Below the pieces are notes generated by a model. It was not told the origin of the DNA and made no database searches. It saw nothing but the letters and a program-made list of their open reading frames with translations. 64,000 nucleotides of DNA from an uncultured Bacteroidota bacterium (GTDB lineage: Bacteria > Bacteroidota > Bacteroidia > Flavobacteriales > Flavobacteriaceae), in assembly GCA_902629505.1 (NCBI GenBank), contig CACORF010000004.1, forward strand, positions 1-64,000. Reading direction: 5' to 3'. Below, in pieces: positions 27,638 through 35,063 of the stretch (positions within the stretch are counted from its first letter, which is position 1; the number at the start of each line of letters is the position of its first letter). A program made the translations under genes and the position numbers.

Positions 27638-28102
27638 TTAGTTAACCGGAGCCATGATTAATTTTTTATTTTCATTTAAATTAAATAGCATTTTTTCAAA
27701 CTTAGGAGGCCCAAGCACCGGTTTTATATTATTGGAGCTTCCATAGCTCTCTTTCGGAATTCCTATAAAATTAAGATCAAGTTTGCCGTTTTTGTTTTCA
27801 TCATGGTAAAATCTTACTGCGTATATTCCAAGATTAATTGAGTCAAGGGAAATTCTAGCTTTAAAATTGCTAATTTTTATAGAAGTTGCGTTAACTATTA
27901 GATTTTGTTTAGAATCAACTAGTCCTATTTCTATATACCCTTTATTACTCTTCAAATCAGTTATTTCAATATCTAGATTAATATAGCCTCTACTCTCTGT
28001 GAAATATTTAATTATTGGTGTTTCTTGATCTCCTTCTTGAGATACACTAATCTGAAAGGTTAATATAAATAGTAATACGAAATAATATTTATTAATATTC
28101 AT
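27638..28102 (-). CDS. DUF2141 domain-containing exported protein
   Basis: 154 residues with a signal peptide (MNINKYYFVLLFILTFQISVSQ). The DUF2141 pattern is clear: GYIEIGLVDSKQNLI, then a strand-rich core ending LGIYAVRFYHDENKNGKLDLNFIGIPKESYGSSNN. The DENKNGKLD stretch resembles a calcium-binding loop, though binding is inference. The family's function is not established. It is the last gene of a three-gene unit, with ten-base gaps, behind the Xre-type regulator. Confidence 0.82.
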   Translation of the reverse strand: MNINKYYFVLLFILTFQISVSQEGDQETPIIKYFTESRGYINLDIEITDLKSNKGYIEIGLVDSKQNLIVNATSIKISNFKARISLDSINLGIYAVRFYHDENKNGKLDLNFIGIPKESYGSSNNIKPVLGPPKFEKMLFNLNENKKLIMAPVN

Positions 28103-28112
28103 AATGATGAGT

Positions 28113-28328
28113 TTAATCTGGTAATTTAAACAAATCTTCTACTTTACATTTTAAAGTTTTAGCAATCTTTAACGATAAAACAGTGGATGGAACATAAATT
28201 CCATTTTCAATAGCATTGATACTTTTTCTTGAAACCTCTGCTTTTTCAGAAAGATCTTGTTGTGTCAAGCCGGCAGCTCGTCTGAATTCTTCAAGATTAT
28301 TTTTAAGTTTATGATGATTTCTTCCCAA
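28113..28328 (-). CDS. Xre-family HTH transcriptional regulator
   Basis: 71 residues, essentially one HTH_3 domain: NLEEFRRAAGLTQQDLSEKAEVSRKSINAIENGIYVPSTVLSLKIAKTLKCKVEDLF. This is the short YozG/Cro-like class with no ligand domain. It sits between the DUF6249-like and DUF2141 genes, each ten bases away. The operon's promoter is flanked by an inverted repeat (28802-28847), so autoregulation is a reasonable inference. No partner toxin gene is evident. Confidence 0.9.
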   Translation of the reverse strand: MGRNHHKLKNNLEEFRRAAGLTQQDLSEKAEVSRKSINAIENGIYVPSTVLSLKIAKTLKCKVEDLFKLPD

Positions 28329-28338
28329 ACTTTATTTT

Positions 28339-28785
28339 TTATTTTTTCTCAAATTCCTCAACTACTTTATTAATTTCTTCTGATTGATTTGGATAAATAT
28401 ATCCTGCAACCATCTGACCTACCCCAATTAAAGCAACCAATGCTCCTACTCCTTCTACAACATTTCCAATCGCAATCCAGCCAAGCATAAATAAACCAGC
28501 TCCTACAAAAATGGTTATAACCCCACTTCTTCTTAAATCAATAGGTGATTTTTTTTGGTTATCCTGCAGACTCTCAATAAGATATCTAATTTCTTCAGGA
28601 TCACTAATGTTTTTTGATACTTCAATAATAGTATCATATTTCTTTTTTTTATTTCTTGACTCGTAGACAAATACAATCAATACAATTATTGCAGGAAGGG
28701 ATATTGCTATTATCGGAATAATAGGCACATGGAAAGATGTTGCTATTATCGGAATAAGTATTTGTAGTGCTTCTAAATTTTCCAT
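28339..28785 (-). CDS. DUF6249-like small membrane protein
   Basis: 148 residues. One N-terminal membrane segment (about 8-43, with IIPIIAISLPAIIVLIVFVY) is followed by a cytoplasmic charged stretch (ESRNKKKKYDTIIEVSKNISDPEEIRYLIESL). Two further membrane segments (about 88-132: SGVITIFVGAGLFMLGWIAIG, VEGVGALVALIGVGQMVAGYIY) precede a charged tail. The RRSGVITIFVGAGLF segment is what I recognise as DUF6249-like. The function is unknown. Co-transcription with an Xre regulator is frequent for stress-responsive membrane proteins, but that is only context. Confidence 0.7.
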   Translation of the reverse strand: MENLEALQILIPIIATSFHVPIIPIIAISLPAIIVLIVFVYESRNKKKKYDTIIEVSKNISDPEEIRYLIESLQDNQKKSPIDLRRSGVITIFVGAGLFMLGWIAIGNVVEGVGALVALIGVGQMVAGYIYPNQSEEINKVVEEFEKK

Positions 28786-28801
28786 ATATATATTTTAATA
28801 G

Positions 28802-28847
28802 TGTAACGCAAACTTATCATTTTTTTTTATGAGAAGCAAACGTTACA
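28802..28847 (-). promoter_or_regulatory. Promoter with inverted repeat upstream of the DUF6249/Xre/DUF2141 unit
   Basis: On the minus strand TTG (28837-28839), a 20-base spacer and TAAGTTTG (28816-28809) form a full Bacteroidota promoter, the best-formed in the window. The spacer contains a run of nine A. The arms TGTAACG (28802-28808) and CGTTACA (28841-28847) form a perfect seven-base inverted repeat around it, a candidate operator for the Xre protein encoded downstream. Confidence 0.55.
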
Positions 28848-28864
28848 TGAATTAAATTTAAAAT

Positions 28865-29080
28865 TTATGTAGATGACTTATTAGTTCTGTATATTTTCCA
28901 AATTATTAGCCCAACTAATATATATGGAATAGACATTAAATAAACTATACCTCTATTTAAACCCTTTGCAGCCTCATATTCTTGATCATTCTCCATTATG
29001 GCACTAAGCATTGAACATTGAGAGTAAATATCAGATGTTGATAATATTAAAACTGTAAATACAAATAATAGCTTTCTCAT
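28865..29080 (-). CDS. Small membrane protein of the cytochrome oxidase assembly cluster
   Basis: 71 residues from the ATG at 29080; the ORF track's longer start (29146) lies inside the DUF420 gene and is rejected. An N-terminal hydrophobic or signal segment (MRKLLFVFTVLILSTSDIYSQ) is followed by CSMLSAIMENDQEYEAAKGLNRGIVYLMSIPYILVGLIIWKIYR, with one C-terminal membrane helix. I recognise the family from the same position in flavobacterial oxidase clusters, where the mature start is usually CPMC. Here the second cysteine is Leu. The start codon overlaps the DUF420 stop by one base. The molecular role is unknown. Confidence 0.72.
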   Translation of the reverse strand: MRKLLFVFTVLILSTSDIYSQCSMLSAIMENDQEYEAAKGLNRGIVYLMSIPYILVGLIIWKIYRTNKSST

Positions 29081-29619
29081 TAGTAAGTATAATAAGGTGA
29101 AATCATTAGATAAACTATTACTCCAGTAACTGCTATATACAGCCAAATTGGAAATGTAATTCTTGCTATTTTCTTGTGTTTATCAAACATATTTGAAATA
29201 GCCCTAACATAAGTTACAAGAACCATTGGTACTATAAAAATAGATAAAGTGATATGTGTAATAAGTATAAAAAAGTATAAGTATCTTATTAAGCCTTCAC
29301 CGCCAAAGGGAGTAGGATCTGTTGTCATATGATAGAGTATATACATAACTAAAAAAACAAGAGATAAAAAGATTGAAGTCTTCATTAGCATCTCATGTTG
29401 CTTTATTTTCTTTTTTTTAATGCTGTTAAAAGCAGCAATTAAAAGAAGAGCAGTGATACCATTTATTGAAGCATATATTGGTGGTAAAAATTTAAGTGGT
29501 GGAAGAGATGTTATTCTTATGTTAAATAAGATTAAAACAACAACTGGAATAACTATTGAGACAATAATTATAAGAGTTTTATATCTTATACCCTGACTTG
29601 TATTTTCAATTTTACTCAT
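29080..29619 (-). CDS. DUF420 domain-containing membrane protein
   Basis: 179 residues with five predicted membrane helices. DUF420 features include LPPLKFLPPIYASINGITALLLIAAF, a KKIKQHEMLMKTSIFLSLVFLVMYILYH segment with conserved histidines, and HITLSIFIVPMVLVTYVRAIS followed by HKKIARITFPIWLYIAVTGVIVYLMI. DUF420 proteins (CtaM/YozB-like) are needed for heme-copper oxidase assembly in Gram-positive bacteria. Its position next to SCO supports the same role. It overlaps the SCO gene by eight bases. Confidence 0.88.
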   Translation of the reverse strand: MSKIENTSQGIRYKTLIIIVSIVIPVVVLILFNIRITSLPPLKFLPPIYASINGITALLLIAAFNSIKKKKIKQHEMLMKTSIFLSLVFLVMYILYHMTTDPTPFGGEGLIRYLYFFILITHITLSIFIVPMVLVTYVRAISNMFDKHKKIARITFPIWLYIAVTGVIVYLMISPYYTY

Positions 29620-30310
29620 TGATTAATTTTTTTATGTCATAGCTCAACATATCCACTCCTTGTAGGTTTGCGTTAATATCATTAATCCCTAGATAGTACA
29701 TAATTGGGTTTCCGTAGTTATCTTTTCTAGATCGAATATACCCATCTTTATCAATAAGTGCAAAATAACCCTGATGCTCAAAACCTCCAGCAAAATTTGC
29801 ATTTTGATTTGCATAAATATTAAATCCATTATTAGCTAGGTCATATATATAGTCTATTTCACCAGTTAAAAAATGCCAATTTTGAGACTGAATATCGAGT
29901 GCCTCAGAATATTCTTTTAAAGTTGATGGATTGTCATTATCAGGATCAATTGTAATTGATACAATACCAAACTCATCTGAATCACCGAATTTTTCATCCA
30001 ACAACTTCATATTTCTATTCATCTCAATACAGATATCTGGACATCTAGTAAAGAAAAATTCGAGAACATAAACTTTACCATTTAAATCCTCATTAGAAAT
30101 TATAATGGAATCCTGATTAGTTAATATAAAATCTGGCGCTTTTCTTTTTTTATCAGATATTGTTAAGAAAGATAATCTCTCATTATTATTTAACCTATTT
30201 GAGTCTTTAATATCAGAGTTTACAACTCTTTCATATATTTTTGGAATTGAAAAAATTCCAAAAAGAATTATTACTATTATTAAACCGATATATTTCAGAT
30301 TATTATTCAT
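29612..30310 (-). CDS. SCO1/SenC family copper chaperone
   Basis: 232 residues from the ATG at 30310; the ORF track starts five codons earlier. One N-terminal membrane anchor (about 6-25) precedes a thioredoxin-fold domain. The copper site FTRCPDICIEMNRNM has CxxxC, and the distal histidine is likely in GGFEHQGYFALIDKDG. SCO proteins deliver copper to the CuA centre of oxidase subunit II, which is encoded in the window (ctaC). It overlaps the preceding gene by eight bases. Confidence 0.92.
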   Translation of the reverse strand: MNNNLKYIGLIIVIILFGIFSIPKIYERVVNSDIKDSNRLNNNERLSFLTISDKKRKAPDFILTNQDSIIISNEDLNGKVYVLEFFFTRCPDICIEMNRNMKLLDEKFGDSDEFGIVSITIDPDNDNPSTLKEYSEALDIQSQNWHFLTGEIDYIYDLANNGFNIYANQNANFAGGFEHQGYFALIDKDGYIRSRKDNYGNPIMYYLGINDINANLQGVDMLSYDIKKLINE

Positions 30311-30962
30311 AGAACAAAGAATCATTTTTCTTCAATGCTAATCTGTACTCTGCAAGAATAATCTTCACATCATCTACCATTTTATTATTAATCTCGGCAA
30401 CTGATTGTGAATTAAAGCCGTATAACATTCCAATATCTTCGTCATCATCTCTTCCTCTTAAGCTAAGGTCTCTGTCTACAATAAAAACAAATGGAGTACT
30501 AAAACTATTATCCAGTTCAATATTTGTTTTGAAACTATCAAAAATCATCTTGATATTCGCTTGAGTAGTTGGAATAAAATACCAGTTTTTCAAGTCAGTT
30601 CCAACTCCACTAACTAAATCACTCTTTAGATCCTCAATTGCTTCATTATCATTTTTATCATGTAACAAAACAAATTGAAAGTCTTGAAACTCATAAAACC
30701 TTTTGTAGATTTTTTGATTTAAATTAAGAGCTTCAGATTTTTTATTATTTACATCCCCTCCCCAAAAAGCAACTATAGAAATCTTATTTTTAAAGGAGAC
30801 GTTAGTAATATTCCCTTCAATATTTTCAATATCCATTACAGTTTTTGTTATTATAGGTAGCTTTGCAAAATTATTTATACCAGTTGAAAGAAAAACGTAC
30901 ACAAAAATTGGAAAGAAAAATAGAAAGCCTAGTATCAGATACTTTTTTAAATCTTTACTCAT
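30303..30962 (-). CDS. Membrane-anchored thioredoxin-like protein of the oxidase cluster
   Basis: 219 residues. A membrane anchor (about 9-27) is followed by KLPIITKTVMDIENI and a thioredoxin-like fold (ISIVAFWGGDVNNKKSEALNLNQKIYKRFY, STPFVFIVDRDLSLRGRDDDEDIG). The strand FWGGDV sits where a CXXC would be, so it is probably not a thiol oxidoreductase. The end VAEINNKMVDDVKIILAEYRLALKKN is strongly conserved in flavobacterial homologues found beside SCO. The function is unestablished, presumably oxidase assembly. The start overlaps the subunit IV stop by one base. Confidence 0.75.
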   Translation of the reverse strand: MSKDLKKYLILGFLFFFPIFVYVFLSTGINNFAKLPIITKTVMDIENIEGNITNVSFKNKISIVAFWGGDVNNKKSEALNLNQKIYKRFYEFQDFQFVLLHDKNDNEAIEDLKSDLVSGVGTDLKNWYFIPTTQANIKMIFDSFKTNIELDNSFSTPFVFIVDRDLSLRGRDDDEDIGMLYGFNSQSVAEINNKMVDDVKIILAEYRLALKKNDSLFYE

Positions 30963-31354
30963 TAATAAATATCAAAGTCCCAAGCCTTTAAACCATCAAA
31001 CATAATATCAAATATGTATGACCCTTCCCAAAGAAGTATAAATAGTAGAAAGGGTATTAGAATAAGTAATGGAATTATAATTGTATTCTTTAAAAATGGT
31101 TTCTCATCTCTAACATGCATAAAGTCCCAAGTAATATAATACGCTTTAATAATAGTCATTATAATAAATATCCAGTTTAATATCTTAATACCTAAAAAAT
31201 AGTTCAATAAAATAGGAGGTTTAAGAATTCCTAAAGCAACCTCAACAGCAGTAACAATAGATAGAAAAATTAAGACACCCCAAATTTTTTGAACATTTGA
31301 TTTAAACTTTAAAAGTCCTCTAAATATTTCAAGTTTATGTTTGTGTTCTGCCAT
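30962..31354 (-). CDS. Cytochrome c oxidase subunit IV family protein
   Basis: 130 residues with three predicted membrane helices (about 24-42, 52-70, 93-112), the CyoD/CtaF plan. Segments such as IWGVLIFLSIVTAVEVALGI and IFIIMTIIKAYYITWDFMHVRDEKPFLK match the family. It is an accessory subunit stabilising the heme-copper oxidase. It lies three bases after the subunit III gene. Confidence 0.85.
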   Translation of the reverse strand: MAEHKHKLEIFRGLLKFKSNVQKIWGVLIFLSIVTAVEVALGILKPPILLNYFLGIKILNWIFIIMTIIKAYYITWDFMHVRDEKPFLKNTIIIPLLILIPFLLFILLWEGSYIFDIMFDGLKAWDFDIY

Positions 31355-31357
31355 AGT

Positions 31358-32338
31358 TTAAACCAAATAAAAAAATGTAAATACAAATACCCATACAAGA
31401 TCAACAAAGTGCCAATAAAGACCAACTTTTTCTACCATATCGTAGTGACCTCTTTTCTCATAAGTCCCAAGAAGAACATTTATAAAAACTATAATGTTAA
31501 GTATCACGCCTGAGAATACATGAAATCCATGAAACCCTGTAATAAAGAAAAAGAAGTCAGCAAACAAAGGATTTCCATATTCATTACGAATTAGATTAGC
31601 CCCTTTCACCACTCTAGTTGCTGAGGCAAGTTTAATTTCAGCTTCTTCTCTACTCAATATTATTTTATGACCCGTTTCATCAAGTTTCTCTAATCTAACA
31701 GTAAGATTTTGATCATTATTAAATCCTTCCATAACTTCATTAAGAGTAATTTCAGGAAGTTTTGCTTCGCTTTGATACCAAATACCAACATTATCATCAT
31801 GAGTAATTCTTTCTCGATTTGAAGAGATGTAAAATTCATCTATTGGGATTCTTTTTCCATACTCTAGATCATAGAATTGTAAAATATCACCATTTTGAAT
31901 CTCTATCGCACCATATTCTCCCTTGATAAAATTTTTCCACTCCCATGCCTGAGATCCTACAAAAACAGCACCTCCAATTATAGTTAAAAGCATGTAAAAA
32001 GCTACTCTATTCTTGTTATTGTTATGGCCAGCGTCAACAGCTAAAACCATTGTTACTGATGAGAAAATCAAAATAAATGTCATGAGTGCAACATAATACA
32101 TAGGTGCATCAACTCCATGTAGAAAAGGAAAATGATGAAATACTTCGTCAGCTATTGGCCAAGAGTCAATATTTTTAAATCTTGAAAATCCATAAGCAAC
32201 TAAAAAACCTGAAAAAGTAAGTGCATCAGATACAATGAAAAACCACATCATGAGTTTTCCATATGCTGCATCAAGAGGTTTAACTCCTCCTCCTCCCCAA
32301 GTTTTCTCTTTTGTTTTAGTTAATGTAGATGCTTGCAT
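31358..32338 (-). CDS. Cytochrome c oxidase subunit III (long form)
   Basis: 326 residues. Membrane helices occur at about 29-50, 78-100, 110-128 and, after a hydrophilic insert (about 140-250), at 260-285 and 300-325. MWFFIVSDALTFSGFLVAYGFSR and FFFFITGFHGFHVFSGVILN plus GLYWHFVDLVWVFVFTFFYLV are COX3 signatures. The large soluble insert between helices is usual in Bacteroidota. Subunit III supports the catalytic core and proton uptake. It is one of two COX3-type proteins encoded side by side. Confidence 0.92.
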   Translation of the reverse strand: MQASTLTKTKEKTWGGGGVKPLDAAYGKLMMWFFIVSDALTFSGFLVAYGFSRFKNIDSWPIADEVFHHFPFLHGVDAPMYYVALMTFILIFSSVTMVLAVDAGHNNNKNRVAFYMLLTIIGGAVFVGSQAWEWKNFIKGEYGAIEIQNGDILQFYDLEYGKRIPIDEFYISSNRERITHDDNVGIWYQSEAKLPEITLNEVMEGFNNDQNLTVRLEKLDETGHKIILSREEAEIKLASATRVVKGANLIRNEYGNPLFADFFFFITGFHGFHVFSGVILNIIVFINVLLGTYEKRGHYDMVEKVGLYWHFVDLVWVFVFTFFYLV

Positions 32339-32371
32339 CTAGGGCAATTTAGACAACAAATTTATTAATTT

Positions 32372-32986
32372 TTAACTGAAGAATTTAATAAAAAAGAATA
32401 AATATATCCATAAGGCACCAAGAAAATGCCAGAAAATTAATGCTAGTTCAAAACCTAGCTTATTTTTTTCATATTTCTGTTTATTAAACTTTGATATTAC
32501 AACAGTTAAAACAATGATTCCTGCAAATAAATGAGCTAGGTGCAGAAAAACTAGAATATAGACATAAGAAGTTGTAACAGAACTTTCTGGGCCTGTAAAG
32601 TAATATCCCTGAGATATGATTTCATTAAAGCCTAGAAATTGTGAAACTACAAATATGACTGCTGTTATGATAGTCAGAACCAACAAGATATTTACATTAT
32701 TTCGTTCAATGTATATATTAATATTTTCAGGTAGAGAAACTCTAACATATTTGTCAAGTCTAAACTTTGCAAACTGAAAGAACACACTACTAAAAACTAT
32801 TGAAATAGTGCTTATAGTAAACCAATTGGGTAATATAAAAGAGTCTAACCAATCTGGCCTGGAGCTACTTACAATAAAAGCACTAGTTAAACCAGCAAAT
32901 GTCATAGTTATACTGATCATCCCAAACCACAACATCATTTTTTTTGCTTTTGATACTTTAATATCTATTGGATTCAACGCAGTCAT
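32372..32986 (-). CDS. Heme-copper oxidase subunit III (short form)
   Basis: 204 residues with five membrane helices. MLWFGMISITMTFAGLTSAFIVSS, VYILVFLHLAHLFAGIIVLTV and ELALIFWHFLGALWIYLFFFIKF are COX3 signatures. It starts by sharing one base with the stop of the heme o synthase gene. Having a short and a long subunit III in tandem is typical of flavobacterial caa3-type oxidases. Confidence 0.9.
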   Translation of the reverse strand: MTALNPIDIKVSKAKKMMLWFGMISITMTFAGLTSAFIVSSSRPDWLDSFILPNWFTISTISIVFSSVFFQFAKFRLDKYVRVSLPENINIYIERNNVNILLVLTIITAVIFVVSQFLGFNEIISQGYYFTGPESSVTTSYVYILVFLHLAHLFAGIIVLTVVISKFNKQKYEKNKLGFELALIFWHFLGALWIYLFFFIKFFS

Positions 32987-33876
32987 TATAATAATAGTTT
33001 GTCTAGTACAAATATAATTTGAATAAAACTTAAATAAAAAATACTAGTATACATAAGTCTTATGGCATTTTGATTATCCTTATACTTCATTAATCTTAAA
33101 GCTTGAATTAACATAAAAATTCCAGCAACTAATATTAACACAAGTGATGGTAATCCAATAGAAAATTTTCCTGTAAAACTAAAGTATGGTAAAATTGATA
33201 CCAGAATCATCCATATGGTATAAAACACAATTAGGAATGCGGTAGTATTGTCTCGTTTACCAGTTGGAAGCATCTTGAATCCTGCTTTTTCATAATCATC
33301 ATATGAAACCCAGCCAATTGCCCAAAAATGTGGGAATTGCCAAAAGAACTGAATCATGAATAATATTCCCGTTTCTATTGAAAATTTATTTGTAGCAGCT
33401 ACCCATCCCAACATAAAAGGTATGGCACCTGGTATAGCTCCAAAGAAAACAGATAAAGGTGTTATTGGTTTCAGGGGAGTATAAACTGCCAGATAAATGA
33501 TCATTGATATAAACCCAAAGAAAGCTGTTCTGAAGTTTATAGTGTAAAGCATAAACAAGCCAATAAGTCCTAAAATTGAACAAATAATAATTGCCTGATA
33601 TATACTCATACTTCCTAATGATAGGGGTCTATTTGATGTACGAGACATAAGGGAGTCACTTTCTCTTTCAATAATTTGATTGAATCCATTTGATGATCCA
33701 ACTATCAAAAAACCTCCAATAATTAGTAAAATGAAAGTATCCAATGAAAATATTTCAAAAGCAAGTAGATAGGAAGCAACAGACGATAAGACAACACTAA
33801 AAGATAGCCTGTATTTTATCAGAATAAGTGTTTGAGTAAATAAAGACTTATGCTTTATATTTAAAGTTTCAGACAT
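32986..33876 (-). CDS. ctaB: Protoheme IX farnesyltransferase (heme o synthase)
   Basis: 296 residues with about eight or nine membrane helices. The prenyltransferase motif SNGFNQIIERESDSLMSRTSNRPL has the conserved Asp and Arg residues, and a second loop YTPLKPITPLSVFFGAIPGAIPFMLGW follows. It adds a farnesyl group to protoheme to make heme o for the oxidase. A heme a synthase (CtaA) gene is not seen in the window, so it must lie elsewhere if heme a is made. Confidence 0.95.
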   Translation of the reverse strand: MSETLNIKHKSLFTQTLILIKYRLSFSVVLSSVASYLLAFEIFSLDTFILLIIGGFLIVGSSNGFNQIIERESDSLMSRTSNRPLSLGSMSIYQAIIICSILGLIGLFMLYTINFRTAFFGFISMIIYLAVYTPLKPITPLSVFFGAIPGAIPFMLGWVAATNKFSIETGILFMIQFFWQFPHFWAIGWVSYDDYEKAGFKMLPTGKRDNTTAFLIVFYTIWMILVSILPYFSFTGKFSIGLPSLVLILVAGIFMLIQALRLMKYKDNQNAIRLMYTSIFYLSFIQIIFVLDKLLL

Positions 33877-33901
33877 TAATTATTTATGTTAGGATATATC
33901 C

Positions 33902-34606
33902 TTATTGAAGTCTGAAAGTGATTGGTATACTAAATGGTACTCTCACAGCTCTACCTCTTTGTTTCCCAGGCGTCATTTTAGGTAGTCTTCCTATAATTCT
34001 AGCTGCTTCATTTTCAAGGTTTTTATCTGGACCTCTCATCCTAATATTTGTAATAGAACCATCCTTGGCAATAATAAAGTTTACATAAACTCTACCTTGA
34101 ATACCCATTTCTTGTGCAATATCTGGATATCTAAAATTTTTTCTAATATGCTTATTCATCTGTTCTTGGAAACAAGCTCTTCTCTGAGATTTGGCAACTG
34201 ATTCACATCCAGGAAAAATAGGGACATCTTCAATAACAGCAAAAGGAACATCTATGTCTTCAAATTCATCTTCAACTTCTATATCCTCAATTATAATTTC
34301 ATCTTGATCAGTTTCAGTGGATTCTATAACAGTCTCTTCAACTTCCTCTTCATCTTCAACAACTTCGATTACCTCTGGAGCAGGGGGTGGAGGCGGAGGA
34401 GGAGGAGGTGTTTTAATCTGTTCTGTAATCGGAATGTCCTCATCATCGTCATCCTCAACATTTAATGCCTCATAATCAAAAGTTTTTTCGTAAGTTTTTG
34501 ATTCTATTGCTTGCCAGGTTATAAACGTAACAAACGTTAGACCTATAACAAAATAGAGATTTCTATTTTTATTTAAATCTGCTTTAGGATTTTTTTTTGG
34601 TTGCAT
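33902..34606 (-). CDS. tonB: Energy transducer TonB
   Basis: 234 residues. One N-terminal membrane anchor (about 17-35, LYFVIGLTFVTFITWQAI) is followed by an acidic and proline-rich periplasmic linker (PPPPPPPPPAPEVIEVVEDEEEVEE). The TonB C-terminal domain (about 140-234: IRKNFRYPDIAQEMGIQGRVYVNFIIAKDGSI, RVPFSIPITFRLQ) follows. TonB couples the proton gradient to outer-membrane receptors such as the one at 1780. No ExbB/ExbD genes are adjacent. Confidence 0.9.
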   Translation of the reverse strand: MQPKKNPKADLNKNRNLYFVIGLTFVTFITWQAIESKTYEKTFDYEALNVEDDDDEDIPITEQIKTPPPPPPPPPAPEVIEVVEDEEEVEETVIESTETDQDEIIIEDIEVEDEFEDIDVPFAVIEDVPIFPGCESVAKSQRRACFQEQMNKHIRKNFRYPDIAQEMGIQGRVYVNFIIAKDGSITNIRMRGPDKNLENEAARIIGRLPKMTPGKQRGRAVRVPFSIPITFRLQ

Positions 34607-34680
34607 GAATCAAAATTTAATATGCTAATCTATAAAAAATTATAATTATTTCATATAGTTAACAAATTCTTTATATTTTT

Positions 34681-35061
34681 TTAACTATCGATGAGATTAT
34701 TGTAATCACTTGCACTAAGAAGGCTATCTAATTGTGATTTATCTGTTATATCAATTTTAATTATCCAACCTTCACCATATGGATCTTCATTTACCAGTTC
34801 TGGATTATCCTCTAGACTAGGATTTACCTCAACAACTTTTCCAGCAATTGGCATAAATAAGTCCGAAACTGTTTTAACAGCTTCAACTGTGCCAAATACT
34901 TCATTTGAATCAATTTGACTATCTAATGTGTCTATCTCTAAATAGACAATATCACCAAGTTCACCTTGAGCAAAGTCAGTAATACCAACTATAGCAATAT
35001 TATCTTCAATTCTAACCCATTCATGCTCTTCTGTATATTTTAGTTCTTCTGGAATATTCAT
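34681..35061 (-). CDS. gcvH: Glycine cleavage system H protein
   Basis: 126 residues, full family length. The lipoylation site is the Lys in GTVEAVKTVSDLFMP, preceded by the typical YTEEHEWVRIEDNIAIVGITDFAQGELGDIVYLE. GcvH shuttles the aminomethyl group from the P to the T protein; no other gcv gene is in the window. It lies only two bases after ruvA, where flavobacterial genomes usually carry sprA. Confidence 0.97.
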   Translation of the reverse strand: MNIPEELKYTEEHEWVRIEDNIAIVGITDFAQGELGDIVYLEIDTLDSQIDSNEVFGTVEAVKTVSDLFMPIAGKVVEVNPSLEDNPELVNEDPYGEGWIIKIDITDKSQLDSLLSASDYNNLIDS

Positions 35062-35063
35062 AA

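Noticed and set aside
29081-29146. Longer start of the small oxidase-cluster protein
   Set aside because: It lies inside the DUF420 gene; the ATG at 29080 overlaps the DUF420 stop by one base and gives a clean signal segment.
34370-34420. G-rich run in tonB considered as a repeat or structure-forming element
   Set aside because: It is simply the codon run for the Pro-rich TonB linker, common in the family.
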